Made by a program: the position numbers and the translations under genes
Notes under the pieces: generated by a model
Seen by the model: the letters and a program-made list of their open reading frames with translations, nothing else
Databases searched by the model: none
Told to the model about the DNA's origin: nothing
DNA from: JAUVXJ01 sp964433755
Lineage (GTDB): Bacteria; Chloroflexota; Anaerolineae; UBA7937; B3-Chlor
Reading direction: 5' to 3'
NCBI GenBank assembly: GCA_964433755.1
Contig: CAYSSR010000001.1
Coordinates: 806,001 to 870,000, forward strand
Length of the DNA stretch: 64,000 bases
Part shown: in pieces, positions 8,041 to 17,144 of the stretch
How positions within the stretch are numbered: position 1 is the first letter of the stretch
Layout of the letters: each line of letters starts with the position of its first letter

Positions 8041-9012
8041 CTATCCTGCCACCGGGCGGTCCGCACCTACGGTGCCCTGGCTCCAGGCCTCCACGCCCGA
8101 CGCATCGCCCACGCTGGCCCGATCCACACCGTCAGAGATGCGCTTGATGAGATTGGTGAGGGTGTTCTTGGGCCCGATCTCCACGAAGGATTTTGCCCCC
8201 TGCTCGATCATACAGTGTACGGATTCGACCCACTGAACGGGAGACACCAGCTGCTTGACGAGCTCCTCCCGTATCTCCTCGGCGCGGACCAGAGGGCTGC
8301 CCGTTACGTTGGCGATGATCGGGATTCTGGCCTGGCGCAACTCTGTCCGATCCAGTACCTCGCGCAATCCCTTGGCCGCCGAGTCCATGAGCGGGCAGTG
8401 AGCCGCTGTGCTGACGGCCAGCGGGACTACTCTCCGTGCGCCTCCCTGCTTGAGGAGCTGCACGGCCCTCTCCAGACCTGTGGACTCACCGGAGATCACT
8501 GTCTGGCCTGGAGAGTTGTGGTTCGCCGCCTGCACGATAGTGCCGGTCTCTTCCTGCGCTTGCCGGCAGGCCTTGTTCACAGCTTCCGTGGACAGACCGA
8601 TAATAGCTGCCATGCCGCCTGGGCGTTGCCGAGCGGCTTCATTCATCAGGCGACCGCGCTCGCGAACCAGTCCCACAGCATCGGAGAAGGACAGCGCACC
8701 GGCCGCCACCAGTGCGGTGTACTCACCGAGACTGTGACCCGCGACGACCAGCACGTCGCGCAACTCTCGTGCCTGGGCCATAGCCCGAAGGGCAGCCACG
8801 CTCATGGTCAGGATCGCGGGTTGGGTGTTGATGGTGTCATTCAGTTCCTGCTCAGGTCCCTCGAAACACAGGCGGGACAGAGGGATGCCCAGGACGCGGT
8901 CAGCTTCGTCGAAGGTATCCTGCACTTGCGGGTATCGCTCGTAAAGATCGAGACCCATCCCCACATATTGTGCACCTTGGCCTGGAAAAACCAGAGCCAG
9001 TCTCCTAGGCAT
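8041..9012 (-). CDS. fabD: Malonyl-CoA:ACP transacylase FabD
   Basis: The 323-residue acyltransferase starts with LALVFPGQGAQYVGMG and carries the catalytic GHSLGEY motif with Ser94, and the later His in the HCPLM region. FabD moves malonate from CoA to acyl carrier protein to feed fatty acid elongation. It is followed 17 bp later by fabG and preceded by rpmF. In most genomes plsX and fabH sit between rpmF and fabD; both are missing here. Length and motifs are normal, so a role as a stand-alone FabD is secure. Confidence 0.93.
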   Translation of the reverse strand: MPRRLALVFPGQGAQYVGMGLDLYERYPQVQDTFDEADRVLGIPLSRLCFEGPEQELNDTINTQPAILTMSVAALRAMAQARELRDVLVVAGHSLGEYTALVAAGALSFSDAVGLVRERGRLMNEAARQRPGGMAAIIGLSTEAVNKACRQAQEETGTIVQAANHNSPGQTVISGESTGLERAVQLLKQGGARRVVPLAVSTAAHCPLMDSAAKGLREVLDRTELRQARIPIIANVTGSPLVRAEEIREELVKQLVSPVQWVESVHCMIEQGAKSFVEIGPKNTLTNLIKRISDGVDRASVGDASGVEAWSQGTVGADRPVAG

Positions 9013-9124
9013 CTGCGCTGTCTCTCTCGGGTGTCAGAGCTACGTCCGGCCCGGCGATGAGAGCCGAATCACTCTTGCGGAACGGTGAACGCCTCGACCG
9101 CCATGGCAGGGCGGTGAGAGGGTT

Positions 9125-9316
9125 CTAGTCCCCCTTGGCCTTCGGCTTCACCACCTCTACTCCCTTGTAGTACCCGCATGACGGGCACACGTGGTGAGGG
9201 AGATGAGGCTCATGGCATTGAGGGCAGGCGATGAGGTGTGGAGGCTGGAGAGCCTCGTGACTACGACGTCCGCCTCTACGTGCCTTCGATATCCTTGTCT
9301 TGGGTACAGCACCCAT
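9125..9316 (-). CDS. rpmF: 50S ribosomal protein L32 (zinc-binding form)
   Basis: The 63-residue protein begins MGAVPKTRISKARRGGRRS, a typical L32 start, and contains two CxxC pairs (CPQCHEPH and CPSCGYYKG). This is therefore the C-plus, zinc-carrying form of L32 rather than the Cys-free form made under zinc limitation in some bacteria. It assembles into the large subunit near the peptidyl transferase region. It lies 37 bp after the DUF177 gene, the conserved DUF177-rpmF pair, and an AGGAG-like site precedes the ATG. Confidence 0.95.
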   Translation of the reverse strand: MGAVPKTRISKARRGGRRSHEALQPPHLIACPQCHEPHLPHHVCPSCGYYKGVEVVKPKAKGD

Positions 9317-9353
9317 GATATGTACTCCTAGTCTTCAGTTTCGAGCTTGCCGA

Positions 9354-9881
9354 TCAGTGCGGTTGAAGAAGTTCCTTCAGGACCTCCAGACGCGGGTCCA
9401 CGGTTTCGGCGACACACTGGCACTGTCCTTCGTTGAGGTCTTGCCCACACATCGAGCATAGGCCGCGACAATCCTCCCTACAGAGCGGGCTTATCGGGAC
9501 GGCCAGGAAGATGGCCTGGCGCACGACCTCGGTCATGTCCAGCACGTGCTGTTCGTCGATGACGGTGGCATCCACTTCCGTATCGGCCACGGGTATCTTG
9601 GCCCCCGTCGAGATGTCGACACTGGGGTGGAACTCTTCCTGCAAGTCCAACTCGACAGTTGCCGAGAACGTCTCGAGGCAGCGACGGCATTCGAGTTGGA
9701 GGTCCGTCTTCAGCGACGCTGTGGCCAGAATGCCGTCTGCTGTCCGGATCAGGTTGACAGGGCCTCGGATAGGGGACACGATCTCGAGATCGTCGTCTAT
9801 CCCAGTGATGTCCTCGACCAGATACAATCGCCGCGCTGCGCCCGTTGGCCCCTTCAGGAGCTGGGCGCAGTTGATTCTCAT
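9354..9881 (-). CDS. DUF177/YceD family protein
   Basis: This gene encodes a DUF177 (YceD) protein, whose family is almost always encoded beside rpmF and has been linked to 23S rRNA processing or large-subunit assembly in plants and bacteria. The start at ATG 9879-9881 was preferred because family members begin with a form of MRINCAQLL; earlier in-frame ATGs at 9905 and 9935 give 8 to 18 extra residues. The protein has the LECRRCLETF motif and a C-terminal cluster CREDCRGLCSMCGQDLNEGQ containing paired cysteines that probably bind zinc. Molecular role is still uncertain. Confidence 0.87.
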   Translation of the reverse strand: MRINCAQLLKGPTGAARRLYLVEDITGIDDDLEIVSPIRGPVNLIRTADGILATASLKTDLQLECRRCLETFSATVELDLQEEFHPSVDISTGAKIPVADTEVDATVIDEQHVLDMTEVVRQAIFLAVPISPLCREDCRGLCSMCGQDLNEGQCQCVAETVDPRLEVLKELLQPH

Positions 9882-9957
9882 AGTGGTCTCGTCGCGAGCT
9901 TCCATGAGTCCTAGCATCTCTGCGGGCCGGCCCAATCCACTCGGTCGGCGCCGTTTG

Positions 9958-10485
9958 TTAATCGTCGGCGTTGTCGGGCTTCACGTCCGTTTCTTCGAGG
10001 CCGGTCTCGGCTGCCAGCCTCGCCATACGCCCGTTTTGTTGTAGTATTTCGAGACCGTTCCTGATGGTGGTCTGTAGCGCGACAAGCTGATCCTCCAGCT
10101 CCCCAAGCACCTTTATGGCATACTCGTCGGCGCCGCGCATCGTGTCTTCGGCTTTCTGCCTCGCCTCTTCAGCGAGTTGGGCTGAACGATTGTCCATCTC
10201 ACGCAGAAGGCCGTGTTCATCCAGTATCTGCTCCGCCTCTTCCCTCGCCCTCTCCAGAACCATCTGCGCTTCCTGCTCGGCACGTGCAATGATCTGATCG
10301 TGCTCTCCCTGGATGCGCCGGGCCTCTGCGAATTGCTGGGGAATCGCCACGCGCAGTTGGTCGATGATGACCAGGCATTCATCCTTGTTGACCAGGGATC
10401 CGGACGTCAGAGGGAGTCGCCTGCTGTCAGTCAGCAGGCTTTCCAACCGATCGATGAGCAGAGAGATGTCCTGTATCGTGATCAC
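9958..10485 (-). CDS. Coiled-coil protein of coaD neighbourhood (ATPase subunit H/DivIVA-like)
   Basis: A 175-residue, highly charged protein. Residues about 55-140 are a heptad-rich alpha-helix full of Glu, Ala, Gln and Arg (for example ARAEQEAQMVLERAREEAEQ), resembling V-type ATPase subunit H/NtpG stalk proteins or DivIVA-type coiled coils. No enzyme motif or membrane segment is visible. Similar coiled-coil genes often follow coaD in Gram-positive and Chloroflexota genomes, and this one lies 73 bp after coaD on the same strand. I do not recognise a defined function; structural or cell-division roles are guesses. Confidence 0.7.
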   Translation of the reverse strand: MITIQDISLLIDRLESLLTDSRRLPLTSGSLVNKDECLVIIDQLRVAIPQQFAEARRIQGEHDQIIARAEQEAQMVLERAREEAEQILDEHGLLREMDNRSAQLAEEARQKAEDTMRGADEYAIKVLGELEDQLVALQTTIRNGLEILQQNGRMARLAAETGLEETDVKPDNADD

Positions 10486-10558
10486 CCCCTACCGGAACCT
10501 ATCCTGGCGGCACCGGCCAAGAGCCTGTGCCTGGAGAGAGTCGATAACCGTCCTGAAC

Positions 10559-11086
10559 TCAGTCGCGCATAGTCGTGATCTTGATCCTGTCGGTGGCCTC
10601 CTCGCCGAGTTCCTCGATCTTGTTCCTGAGCGCTGTGACAACGTGAGGCGGAACCAATCCGCTGATGTCTCCCTCCAGCTTGGCCACCTCTTTCACGATA
10701 CTGGAGCTCAGGAAGTAGTACTCCTTGGTGGTCAACAGACAAACAGACTCGATGTCCGGCGCCAGGGTTCGGTTCATCAGTGCCATCTGGAACTCGAACT
10801 CGAAGTCGCCCACCACTCTCAGCCCTCGGATGATCGCCTTAGCGCCCTTTTCACGCGCGACGTCGACGGTGAGTCCATCGTAGCTCTCGACAGTGACGTT
10901 TGGCCAGCCGTGGAAGGCCCTGCTCGCCATCTCCAGCCGTTCGTCGGTGGAGAAGAGCAGGGTCTTGATAGGGTGAGCGTAGACAGCCACGATCAGATGA
11001 TCGAACAGTTCCGCTGCTCTCTTCGCGATGTCAAGGTGACCATTAGTGATAGGATCAAACGTGCCAGGAAAGATGGCCGTGCGCAT
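10559..11086 (-). CDS. coaD: Phosphopantetheine adenylyltransferase (PPAT)
   Basis: The 175-residue nucleotidyltransferase has the T/HxGH signature in GTFDPITNGH (residues 8-17), the ATP-binding IIRGLRVVGDFEFE region and the SSSIVKE motif near the end of the catalytic domain. PPAT catalyses the fourth step of CoA synthesis, adenylation of 4'-phosphopantetheine to dephospho-CoA. The usual upstream partner rsmD is absent. A good promoter lies 48-76 bp upstream on the same strand, so coaD appears to head the operon down to tatC. Confidence 0.94.
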   Translation of the reverse strand: MRTAIFPGTFDPITNGHLDIAKRAAELFDHLIVAVYAHPIKTLLFSTDERLEMASRAFHGWPNVTVESYDGLTVDVAREKGAKAIIRGLRVVGDFEFEFQMALMNRTLAPDIESVCLLTTKEYYFLSSSIVKEVAKLEGDISGLVPPHVVTALRNKIEELGEEATDRIKITTMRD

Positions 11087-11133
11087 CTGGATGATACCTC
11101 CGCGACTGGTCGAAGTCGACCTGCACGATAGCT

Positions 11134-11162
11134 ATTATATCACATTCCATGAGTTGTGGAAA
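11134..11162 (-). promoter_or_regulatory. Predicted sigma70-type promoter of coaD operon
   Basis: Read on the minus strand: -35 TTTCCA (11157-11162), a 17-base spacer, then a perfect TATAAT (11134-11139) with a TG dinucleotide one base upstream (extended -10). Transcription would begin near 11127, giving a leader of about 40 nt before coaD. The weak -35 is offset by the extended -10. Prediction from consensus only. Confidence 0.65.
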
Positions 11163-11326
11163 ACCCTTGAGGGGAGGGGCGATGGAGACGGATGCCAGGC
11201 GTGCCGAGGGTTGTTGCCGAAGGGCGGTGCACCCTGCGTGGAGGGAGTAGCGCAACGAGCCGTGGACGTGGGATGCCCACGACAAGACGGCATTGCAGAC
11301 CGTTTGGAAACGGTGCCAAACTCCGA

Positions 11327-13747
11327 TCAACTCAGATCGCCCTTGCCCCTCTGCCAGAACTCCTCCACGCGGGTGGCTAGGAGCCGGTTCTGTGGCAGTT
11401 CCAGGGTGGGGTCTTCCTGCCAGATCTCCTGAGCCACCGCACGGGCCTCCTCGAGCACTCTGACGTCGCCGAGGCGGGCCACCTTCAGGTCAGGCAAGCC
11501 GCTCTGGCGGGTGCCGAAGAACTCGCCCGGCCCTCGCATTGCCAGATCTTCCTCGGCCAGCTTGAACCCATCTTGGGTGGCTTCGATGACTTTGAGTCGC
11601 TGGACACCTGTGTCGCTTGGCGAGTCTGCCAGAAGGAGGCAGTATGATTGCTGATCCCCTCTACCGACGCGACCGCGGAACTGGTGCAGTTGTGCCAGAC
11701 CGAAGCGATCGGCGCCCTCTATGAGCATGACTGTGGCGTTGGGCACGTCTATGCCGACCTCGACCACCGGCGTGCACACCAGGATGTCGAGTTCACCCTC
11801 GTAGAACGACCGCATGACGGCATCTTTCTCCTCGGACGTCATCCGGCCATGTAGCAGCCCCAATCGGAGGTCGGGATACACCTCTTCCTGCAGTCTACGA
11901 TGCTCCTCAACGGCAGCTTTGGCCTCGATCTTCTCGCTCTCCTCGATCAAAGGACAGATGATGAAGGCTTGCTGAGACTCTCGCACCCGGCCGCGCACGT
12001 ATTCGTAGGCTCGCTCCCGCTCTCTGGGTCTCATCCATCGTGTGACGATCTCCTTGCGACCAGGAGGAAGCTGGTCGATGGTGGAGATGTCGAGATCGCC
12101 ATAGATGGTCAGCGCCAAAGTCCTGGGAATGGGAGTGGCGCTCATCACCAGCATGTGGGGGTTGTGACCTTTCTGGCGAAGTGATGCCCTCTGTGTCACA
12201 CCGAACCGCTGTTGCTCGTCGATGACCACGAGACCCAAGTTGTGGTACTCCACCGCCTGCTGGATCAGAGCATGTGTGCCAATGATGATCCTTGCCTCTC
12301 CCGTCGACATCTCCTCGTAGATGCGATCCTTGTCGGACTGCTTGAGACCGCCGGTGAGCAAGCGCAGTTGGGACGATACTTTGGTGAGGCCTGGGAGCCA
12401 GAGTTCCCCCCACAGCTTCTCGAGGCTGGCATAGTGCTGCTCAGCCAGGATCTCCGTCGGGGCCATAAGGACGGTCTGCATGCCACTCGCCGCTGTGACC
12501 AACATCGCGGCCGCTGCAACGACGGTCTTGCCGGACCCTACATCGCCCTGAAGGAGCCGACTCATGGGCCTGGTCTTCTCCAGGTCGGCCAGGATCTCGG
12601 ACAGAGACCGTTCCTGTGCAGAGGTCAGTGCAAAGGGCAGAGACTCGACGAAGGTACGCAGCAGAGAGCCATCGATCTGCACCGGCTGACCGGATCTCTC
12701 CTGCCATTGGCGCCTCTGCTTGAGCACGCCGAGCTGGATCATCAGCAACTCGTCGAAGGCCAGACGCCGGCGTGCCCTCTCCAGCATGTCCGCGTTGTCG
12801 GGGAAGTGGATCTGCCGTACGGCGGATTCCAGCTCCAGCAGGTCTCGCTGTTCGCGCACCGAGGGTGGTAGATGGTCTGGAAGACGGAGTGACCAGTAGT
12901 CGACGGTGCGTTTGACGATGCGGCGCAACCAACGGGCGGTGATGTCCCTGGTCAGAGGATACACGGGAACCAGCCGAGCAGTGTGGATCAGATCCTCATC
13001 CAGCGGCTCCCAGGTGGGTGAGGAGAAGGTGAGACGCCCCAGATACTGGTCCACCTTGCCGCTGATCACGATCTGCTTGCCTGGTTTGAGCCTCTTGACG
13101 AGGAATGGCTGGTTGAACCACGTGATCTGTACGGTACCTGTTCCGTCTGCCACGGTGCTGGTGACGATGCTCTGACCTCGCCTGCTGGTCCGCTCCTGCG
13201 TCTCTCGAACGGTAGCGATGATGGTCACCTGCTCGCCGTACTCCAGCTGGTCTATGGTCTTGAGAGACCTGTAGTCGTCGTGTCTGTGGGGGAAGAGATA
13301 GAGCAGATCTCGAATAGTGGTCACACCAAGGCGGGCCAGACGCCTGGCATACGTGTCGCTGACCCCATGGAGTTCGCTCACCGGGGAAGACAGGTCAGTC
13401 CTGTTCTTCGAGGCGGACTCGCTTGCCGGCCGGGGAGCCGAGCGCTTGGCCGGTGCCGGCTTCTCTGCCCGCACGTTCGGTTCGACTCGCTCCCACTTGG
13501 TCAGGATCTCGTCCACGATCTCGCGGCGTCTGCTGGTGCTCTCCTGGGAGTAGCCGGCCAGCAGTGTGCTGGTCTGCTCGATGAGTTCTGTGAGCGCGGG
13601 ATCGACGCTGCCTTGCTGGACATCTTCCCGCCAGAAGGCGGCGAATTGGGCAAGACCACCGATAACAGCCCGGTCTGCGTAATCGAGGTTCTTCTCGAGG
13701 TTGAGTATCTTTTCGAGCTTCTCGAAAGGGGATGAGGAAGAATCCAT
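11327..13747 (-). CDS. recG: ATP-dependent DNA helicase RecG
   Basis: The 806-residue protein is RecG, a superfamily 2 translocase that remodels stalled forks and Holliday junctions. Visible parts: a wedge/OB region (GEQVTIIATVRETQERT), Walker A GDVGSGKT, a DEQQRFGV box (DEQH-type), SATPIPRTLAL, GLLHGRM and the C-terminal QFRGRVGRG motif VI with the TRQSGLPDLKV tail. It is about 110 residues longer at the N-terminus than the Escherichia coli enzyme; this extension is helical then Pro/Ala/Ser-rich, as in several other phyla. It follows the DegV gene by 29 bp in the same orientation. Confidence 0.94.
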   Translation of the reverse strand: MDSSSSPFEKLEKILNLEKNLDYADRAVIGGLAQFAAFWREDVQQGSVDPALTELIEQTSTLLAGYSQESTSRRREIVDEILTKWERVEPNVRAEKPAPAKRSAPRPASESASKNRTDLSSPVSELHGVSDTYARRLARLGVTTIRDLLYLFPHRHDDYRSLKTIDQLEYGEQVTIIATVRETQERTSRRGQSIVTSTVADGTGTVQITWFNQPFLVKRLKPGKQIVISGKVDQYLGRLTFSSPTWEPLDEDLIHTARLVPVYPLTRDITARWLRRIVKRTVDYWSLRLPDHLPPSVREQRDLLELESAVRQIHFPDNADMLERARRRLAFDELLMIQLGVLKQRRQWQERSGQPVQIDGSLLRTFVESLPFALTSAQERSLSEILADLEKTRPMSRLLQGDVGSGKTVVAAAAMLVTAASGMQTVLMAPTEILAEQHYASLEKLWGELWLPGLTKVSSQLRLLTGGLKQSDKDRIYEEMSTGEARIIIGTHALIQQAVEYHNLGLVVIDEQQRFGVTQRASLRQKGHNPHMLVMSATPIPRTLALTIYGDLDISTIDQLPPGRKEIVTRWMRPRERERAYEYVRGRVRESQQAFIICPLIEESEKIEAKAAVEEHRRLQEEVYPDLRLGLLHGRMTSEEKDAVMRSFYEGELDILVCTPVVEVGIDVPNATVMLIEGADRFGLAQLHQFRGRVGRGDQQSYCLLLADSPSDTGVQRLKVIEATQDGFKLAEEDLAMRGPGEFFGTRQSGLPDLKVARLGDVRVLEEARAVAQEIWQEDPTLELPQNRLLATRVEEFWQRGKGDLS

Positions 13748-13776
13748 ACCTGCTAGCCTAGTCCCTGGTTGCGCAC

Positions 13777-14619
13777 TTATAGCCCCTCGTAGACGAAGAC
13801 TCCGATGGCCTCCAGTCCCAGGTGGGTAGCCAGGACCGGGCCGTAGGTCACCACGTCCAACTCTTTCTTGGGGAACGCCGTCTGTAACCGCTCCACGAGT
13901 TCCGATGGGGTTGCGGCCCTGGCCCCTTTGAGAATGGCTATCTTCTCCAGATGGGGAAACTCGGTCACGAACTCATAGAGCTTGTCGATGCCACCATTCC
14001 TTGTTCTGACCTTCTCCAGGGGCAGTATCTCGCCGTCCTCAATGATGAGGAGGGGCTTGATGCTCAGCATGGTACCGAGAAGGGCCTCTGCTTTCCCGAT
14101 GCGCTCTCCTCGCTCGAGATACTCCAGGCTTTCGACGAAGAAGACCAGATAGACGTGAGGGATCATGGCCCTGACCAGTCTCACTACTTCGTCGAGGCTG
14201 GCTCCCTTTCTCGATACCTCGCCCGCCGCGATGACGAGAGTCCTGAGGGCCAACGAGGTGGAGAGCGAGTCCACGACCACGATACGCCGCTGCCCGATGA
14301 GAGAGACCGCGGCAGCCCGGGCCAGTGCGACGGTGTTGCTGAGCCCAGCAGAGACGTGGATACCCACTATGTCGTCCGTACCATTGCCGAGATCCCGGTA
14401 TGCTTCCTCGATAGCCTCCAATGTGGGGGCCGTGGCCAAGGGCAGAGAATCGGTGGTCTCGAGCCTCTCGGCGAGCTTGGTGGAATCCATCTCCGAACCA
14501 TCCTGGTAGGTCTTGTGGCCTACGTGGATGGTCAACGGAATCACCCCGATGCCCAACGCTTCGGCAATGTCGGGCTCCAACTCTGCTGTGCTGTCAGTGA
14601 CGATTCTGACTCTTGCCAT
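13777..14619 (-). CDS. DegV family fatty-acid-binding protein (FakB-like)
   Basis: The 280-residue DegV protein begins VRIVTDSTAELEPDIAE, with the conserved DST motif, and carries the GIHVSAGLSNT and later KPLL motifs of the family. DegV proteins such as FakB bind a fatty acid and present it to the FakA kinase, giving acyl-phosphate for phospholipid synthesis. It lies 57 bp downstream of a FakA homologue on the same strand, so a FakA/FakB partnership is well supported. The fatty-acid preference cannot be read from sequence. Confidence 0.88.
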   Translation of the reverse strand: MARVRIVTDSTAELEPDIAEALGIGVIPLTIHVGHKTYQDGSEMDSTKLAERLETTDSLPLATAPTLEAIEEAYRDLGNGTDDIVGIHVSAGLSNTVALARAAAVSLIGQRRIVVVDSLSTSLALRTLVIAAGEVSRKGASLDEVVRLVRAMIPHVYLVFFVESLEYLERGERIGKAEALLGTMLSIKPLLIIEDGEILPLEKVRTRNGGIDKLYEFVTEFPHLEKIAILKGARAATPSELVERLQTAFPKKELDVVTYGPVLATHLGLEAIGVFVYEGL

Positions 14620-14676
14620 GTGGTGCGCCTCGCGCTAATCTGGTCGGCTCCTGGGACGTGGAGGGGTGTGAACTGT

Positions 14677-16347
14677 TCACTCCGCCGATATGATGTAGTA
14701 GTAGTGGGGCTGGCCGCCGTTGATGAGTTCCCACTCTTGCTCAGGATACTGCTCGTGGAGCTTCTCGACCAAATCCTGAGCCTGGGACTCAGTCATGTCC
14801 TCTCCGTAGTAGGCCGTGATGATCTCGCGTTCGTCAGCCTTCATCTGCTCCAGGATCTGTTCCGCCACAGCCTCTATACTCTTCGCCGTGGCTGTCAGTT
14901 CGCCGTTCAATAGCCCAATGATCTCTCCTTCTTCTACTTCCAGGCCGTTGATCTTCACCGAGCGGATGGCCCTGGTAATCTCGGCCGTCTCCACGCTGTG
15001 TATCGCCTGCTCCATGGCCTCTGCGTTCTTCTCGAGATCGGCCTGGTAGTTGAAGGCTAGAAGGGCACTGATTCCCTGGGGAATGGTCTCGCTTGGGACA
15101 ACGACGACGTTCTTCTGTGAGAGCTCCCTGGCCTTCTGAGCAGCCAACACGACGTTGCCGTTGTTGGGCAACACGACTACGTCGTCCTCTCTCATGCCCT
15201 CGATAGCTTGAAGTAGTTCCTGGGTGCTGGGGTTCATGGTCTGGCCTCCGGGCACGATCGTGCGCACCCCGAGGCTGCCGAAGACGTCGTGAAGACCAGG
15301 TCCGGAGACGACCGCTACCACGGCAACACCGTCAGCTTTCTCATCGACGTGCGTCGTGGCACTGTCCGCTCCTACGACCAGATACTCCCGATGCTGGTCT
15401 TGCATATTGTCTATCTTGATGTCGTGCAGCGTTCCCTGGCTGGAGGCAAAGCCGATCACGTCACCCGGGTGATGGGTATGCACGTGCACCTTGACGACTT
15501 GACCGTCCCCAACGACGAGGGCTGAATCTCCGCACTCTGCGATGCGTTCCTTGATTTCGTCCAGGTTCAGGTGCTGTCCTTGCAGGATGAACTCTGTGCA
15601 GTAGCCCCATTGCAGCGCCGCTTCTTCTCCGGGAGCGGCAGTCACGGCGGCGGGGACTGCTTCGATGACTTCATCTGCATCCATGGGCTCTCCCTTCAGA
15701 TACCGCAGTCCCCCCTCGAGGATCACGTATAGCCCTTGCCCTCCAGCATCGACGACCCCGGCCTCGCGAAGGACACTCAACAGCAGCGGAGTCCTCGCCA
15801 CGGAGTCTCTGGCTGCGGTGACGACCCGCTCCATCACAGGGGTGAAATCCCGGACACCATCGTTGATGGCATTCTGCGCTGCCTCTGCGGCTTCTCGGCC
15901 GACGGTGAGGATGGTACCCTCCACGGGCTTGATGACCCCCTTGTAGGCTGTGGTGGATCCTTCCTTCAGCGCCGCTGCGAGATCGGCGCCATCGATCTGC
16001 TCCTTGTCCTTCAGGCCACTCGCTATTCCCCTCAGTAGCTGCGATAGGATCACGCCAGAATTGCCACGGGCTCCCATCAGTGCCCCGTGAGCGATAGCGT
16101 GTGCCACCGAGTCTGCTGAGTCGTCAGGCGTGGAAGGGACCTCTGCCAGTGCTGCCCGCATGGTGAGTAGCATGTTGGTTCCCGTGTCCCCATCGGGAAC
16201 CGGGAAGACGTTGAGCGCATTGATGCTGGCGGCGTGTCTCTCCAGCCAACTCGTGCCTGCGTGCAGAAGCTGCTTCAGTTGTTGCCCATTGCACTTCGCT
16301 GCGCGCTCAGGCTCCCTCGCAGCCTCTGTGGCCTCTTCCATCGTCAA
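14677..16347 (-). CDS. fakA: Fatty acid kinase catalytic subunit FakA-like (DAK2 domain)
   Basis: The protein has an N-terminal DAK2 (dihydroxyacetone kinase L-type) nucleotide-binding domain with ALNVFPVPDGDTGTNM and GARGNSGVILSQLL, a central linking domain and a C-terminal DegV-like domain, matching FakA/YloV. FakA phosphorylates fatty acids held by FakB. The start is placed at TTG 16345-16347 because a GGAGG lies 9 bases before it; a longer frame to 16395 overlaps the upstream asp23 gene, and ATG 16341 is 15 bases from the site. About 556 residues, normal for the family. Its neighbours asp23 and the FakB-like gene match the Bacillus yloU-yloV order. Confidence 0.88.
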   Translation of the reverse strand: MTMEEATEAAREPERAAKCNGQQLKQLLHAGTSWLERHAASINALNVFPVPDGDTGTNMLLTMRAALAEVPSTPDDSADSVAHAIAHGALMGARGNSGVILSQLLRGIASGLKDKEQIDGADLAAALKEGSTTAYKGVIKPVEGTILTVGREAAEAAQNAINDGVRDFTPVMERVVTAARDSVARTPLLLSVLREAGVVDAGGQGLYVILEGGLRYLKGEPMDADEVIEAVPAAVTAAPGEEAALQWGYCTEFILQGQHLNLDEIKERIAECGDSALVVGDGQVVKVHVHTHHPGDVIGFASSQGTLHDIKIDNMQDQHREYLVVGADSATTHVDEKADGVAVVAVVSGPGLHDVFGSLGVRTIVPGGQTMNPSTQELLQAIEGMREDDVVVLPNNGNVVLAAQKARELSQKNVVVVPSETIPQGISALLAFNYQADLEKNAEAMEQAIHSVETAEITRAIRSVKINGLEVEEGEIIGLLNGELTATAKSIEAVAEQILEQMKADEREIITAYYGEDMTESQAQDLVEKLHEQYPEQEWELINGGQPHYYYIISAE

Positions 16348-16381
16348 TAGCGTGAACCTCCGAACGCCTCTAGCCTTCCCG

Positions 16382-16741
16382 CTAGCCAGGGTCACTTATC
16401 CGCAAGCCCTGGATGTGCACGTTCACCTCCGCCACAGGCACGCCCAGGACCTTCTCTACGTTGAACTTGACGCTCTGCATGATGTTGTGCGCAACCTCGG
16501 AGACCCTGACTCCGTACTCCATGATCACGTAGAGATCGATGTTGATCCTGTCCTCGACGAGCTCCACTTGCACTCCCTTCCTTGGGCTATCGTCGGGGTG
16601 GATCAACTCGGCCAACCCATCCCGGAACGTGCGCGAGGCCATACCCACGACGCCGTAGCATCCCAGCACCGCTGCGCTGGCTATGCTGGCAATGGCCACC
16701 GGCGAGATTTCTATGCTGCCCAATCTACGCTCTTCTGACAT
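16382..16741 (-). CDS. Asp23/Gls24 family protein (fakA-linked copy, YloU-like)
   Basis: A 119-residue Asp23-domain protein with the LGSIEISPVAIASIASAAVL opening, GVVGMASR turn and RINIDLYVIMEYGVRVSEVA strand-helix. It corresponds to Bacillus YloU, which also sits between rpmB and fakA. It is divergent from rpmB, with about 135 bp between coding regions, and is followed by fakA 34 bp later when the TTG start is used. The family has no known enzyme activity and is tied to envelope homeostasis. It shares little detail with the nusB-linked copy, so the duplication is old. Confidence 0.88.
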   Translation of the reverse strand: MSEERRLGSIEISPVAIASIASAAVLGCYGVVGMASRTFRDGLAELIHPDDSPRKGVQVELVEDRINIDLYVIMEYGVRVSEVAHNIMQSVKFNVEKVLGVPVAEVNVHIQGLRISDPG

Positions 16742-16811
16742 CTATCTCAGCCTCATCAGATCATAAGGTGATGCGTGCTGTTCGGGCGACGACGAGACGA
16801 TCAGTGCCGGT

Positions 16812-16840
16812 TTGACTTAGTTGCGCCAACGTGGTATCCT
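16812..16840 (+). promoter_or_regulatory. Predicted promoter of rpmB
   Basis: TTGACT (16812-16817), a 17-base spacer and TATCCT (16835-16840). The -35 matches consensus at five of six bases and the -10 at four of six. Transcription would start near 16847, about 30 bases before the rpmB ATG. Prediction from consensus and spacing only. Confidence 0.55.
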
Positions 16841-16877
16841 AATGTGCATAGAGACAATCGACTCGAGGGATTCAGGA

Positions 16878-17066
16878 ATGGCCAGAAAATGTGACATATG
16901 CGGCAAAGGGCCTCAGGTTGGCCACAGTGTTAGCCATGCTCACAATCGTACCAAGCGAAGCTGGTCGGTTAACCTGCACAAACGAACGATACGCGACGGT
17001 GAGAAGACGCGGGAAGTCCGTATCTGCACCAGGTGTCTACGCACTCTGGGCAAGACATCAGTGTGA
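16878..17066 (+). CDS. rpmB: 50S ribosomal protein L28
   Basis: The ATG at 16878 gives a 62-residue L28 starting MARKCDICGKGPQVGHSVS, the family start; a longer frame from 16821 is rejected because it runs across the promoter. The CDICG and CTRCLRTLGK segments give two CxxC pairs, so this is the zinc-binding form. L28 is a large-subunit protein near the E site. The gene is a single-gene transcript: a promoter is 38 bp upstream and an intrinsic terminator is 48 bp downstream, divergent from the asp23-fakA operon. Confidence 0.95.
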   Translation: MARKCDICGKGPQVGHSVSHAHNRTKRSWSVNLHKRTIRDGEKTREVRICTRCLRTLGKTSV

Positions 17067-17113
17067 GTTGAGTCGCCCAGGCAGCCCCAGGGCGATCTGG
17101 CGTTGATCCGTCG

Positions 17114-17144
17114 AGCCAGTTCCAGTGGCAGGGACTGGCTTTTC
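17114..17144 (+). terminator. Intrinsic terminator after rpmB
   Basis: AGCCAGTTCC (17114-17123), a 7-base loop, then GGGACTGGCT (17131-17140) followed by a short T run. The stem is ten pairs including one G-U. It is 48 bp after the rpmB stop and fits a rho-independent terminator. The remaining bases to the rlmN stop at 17312 show nothing else I can name. Confidence 0.8.
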
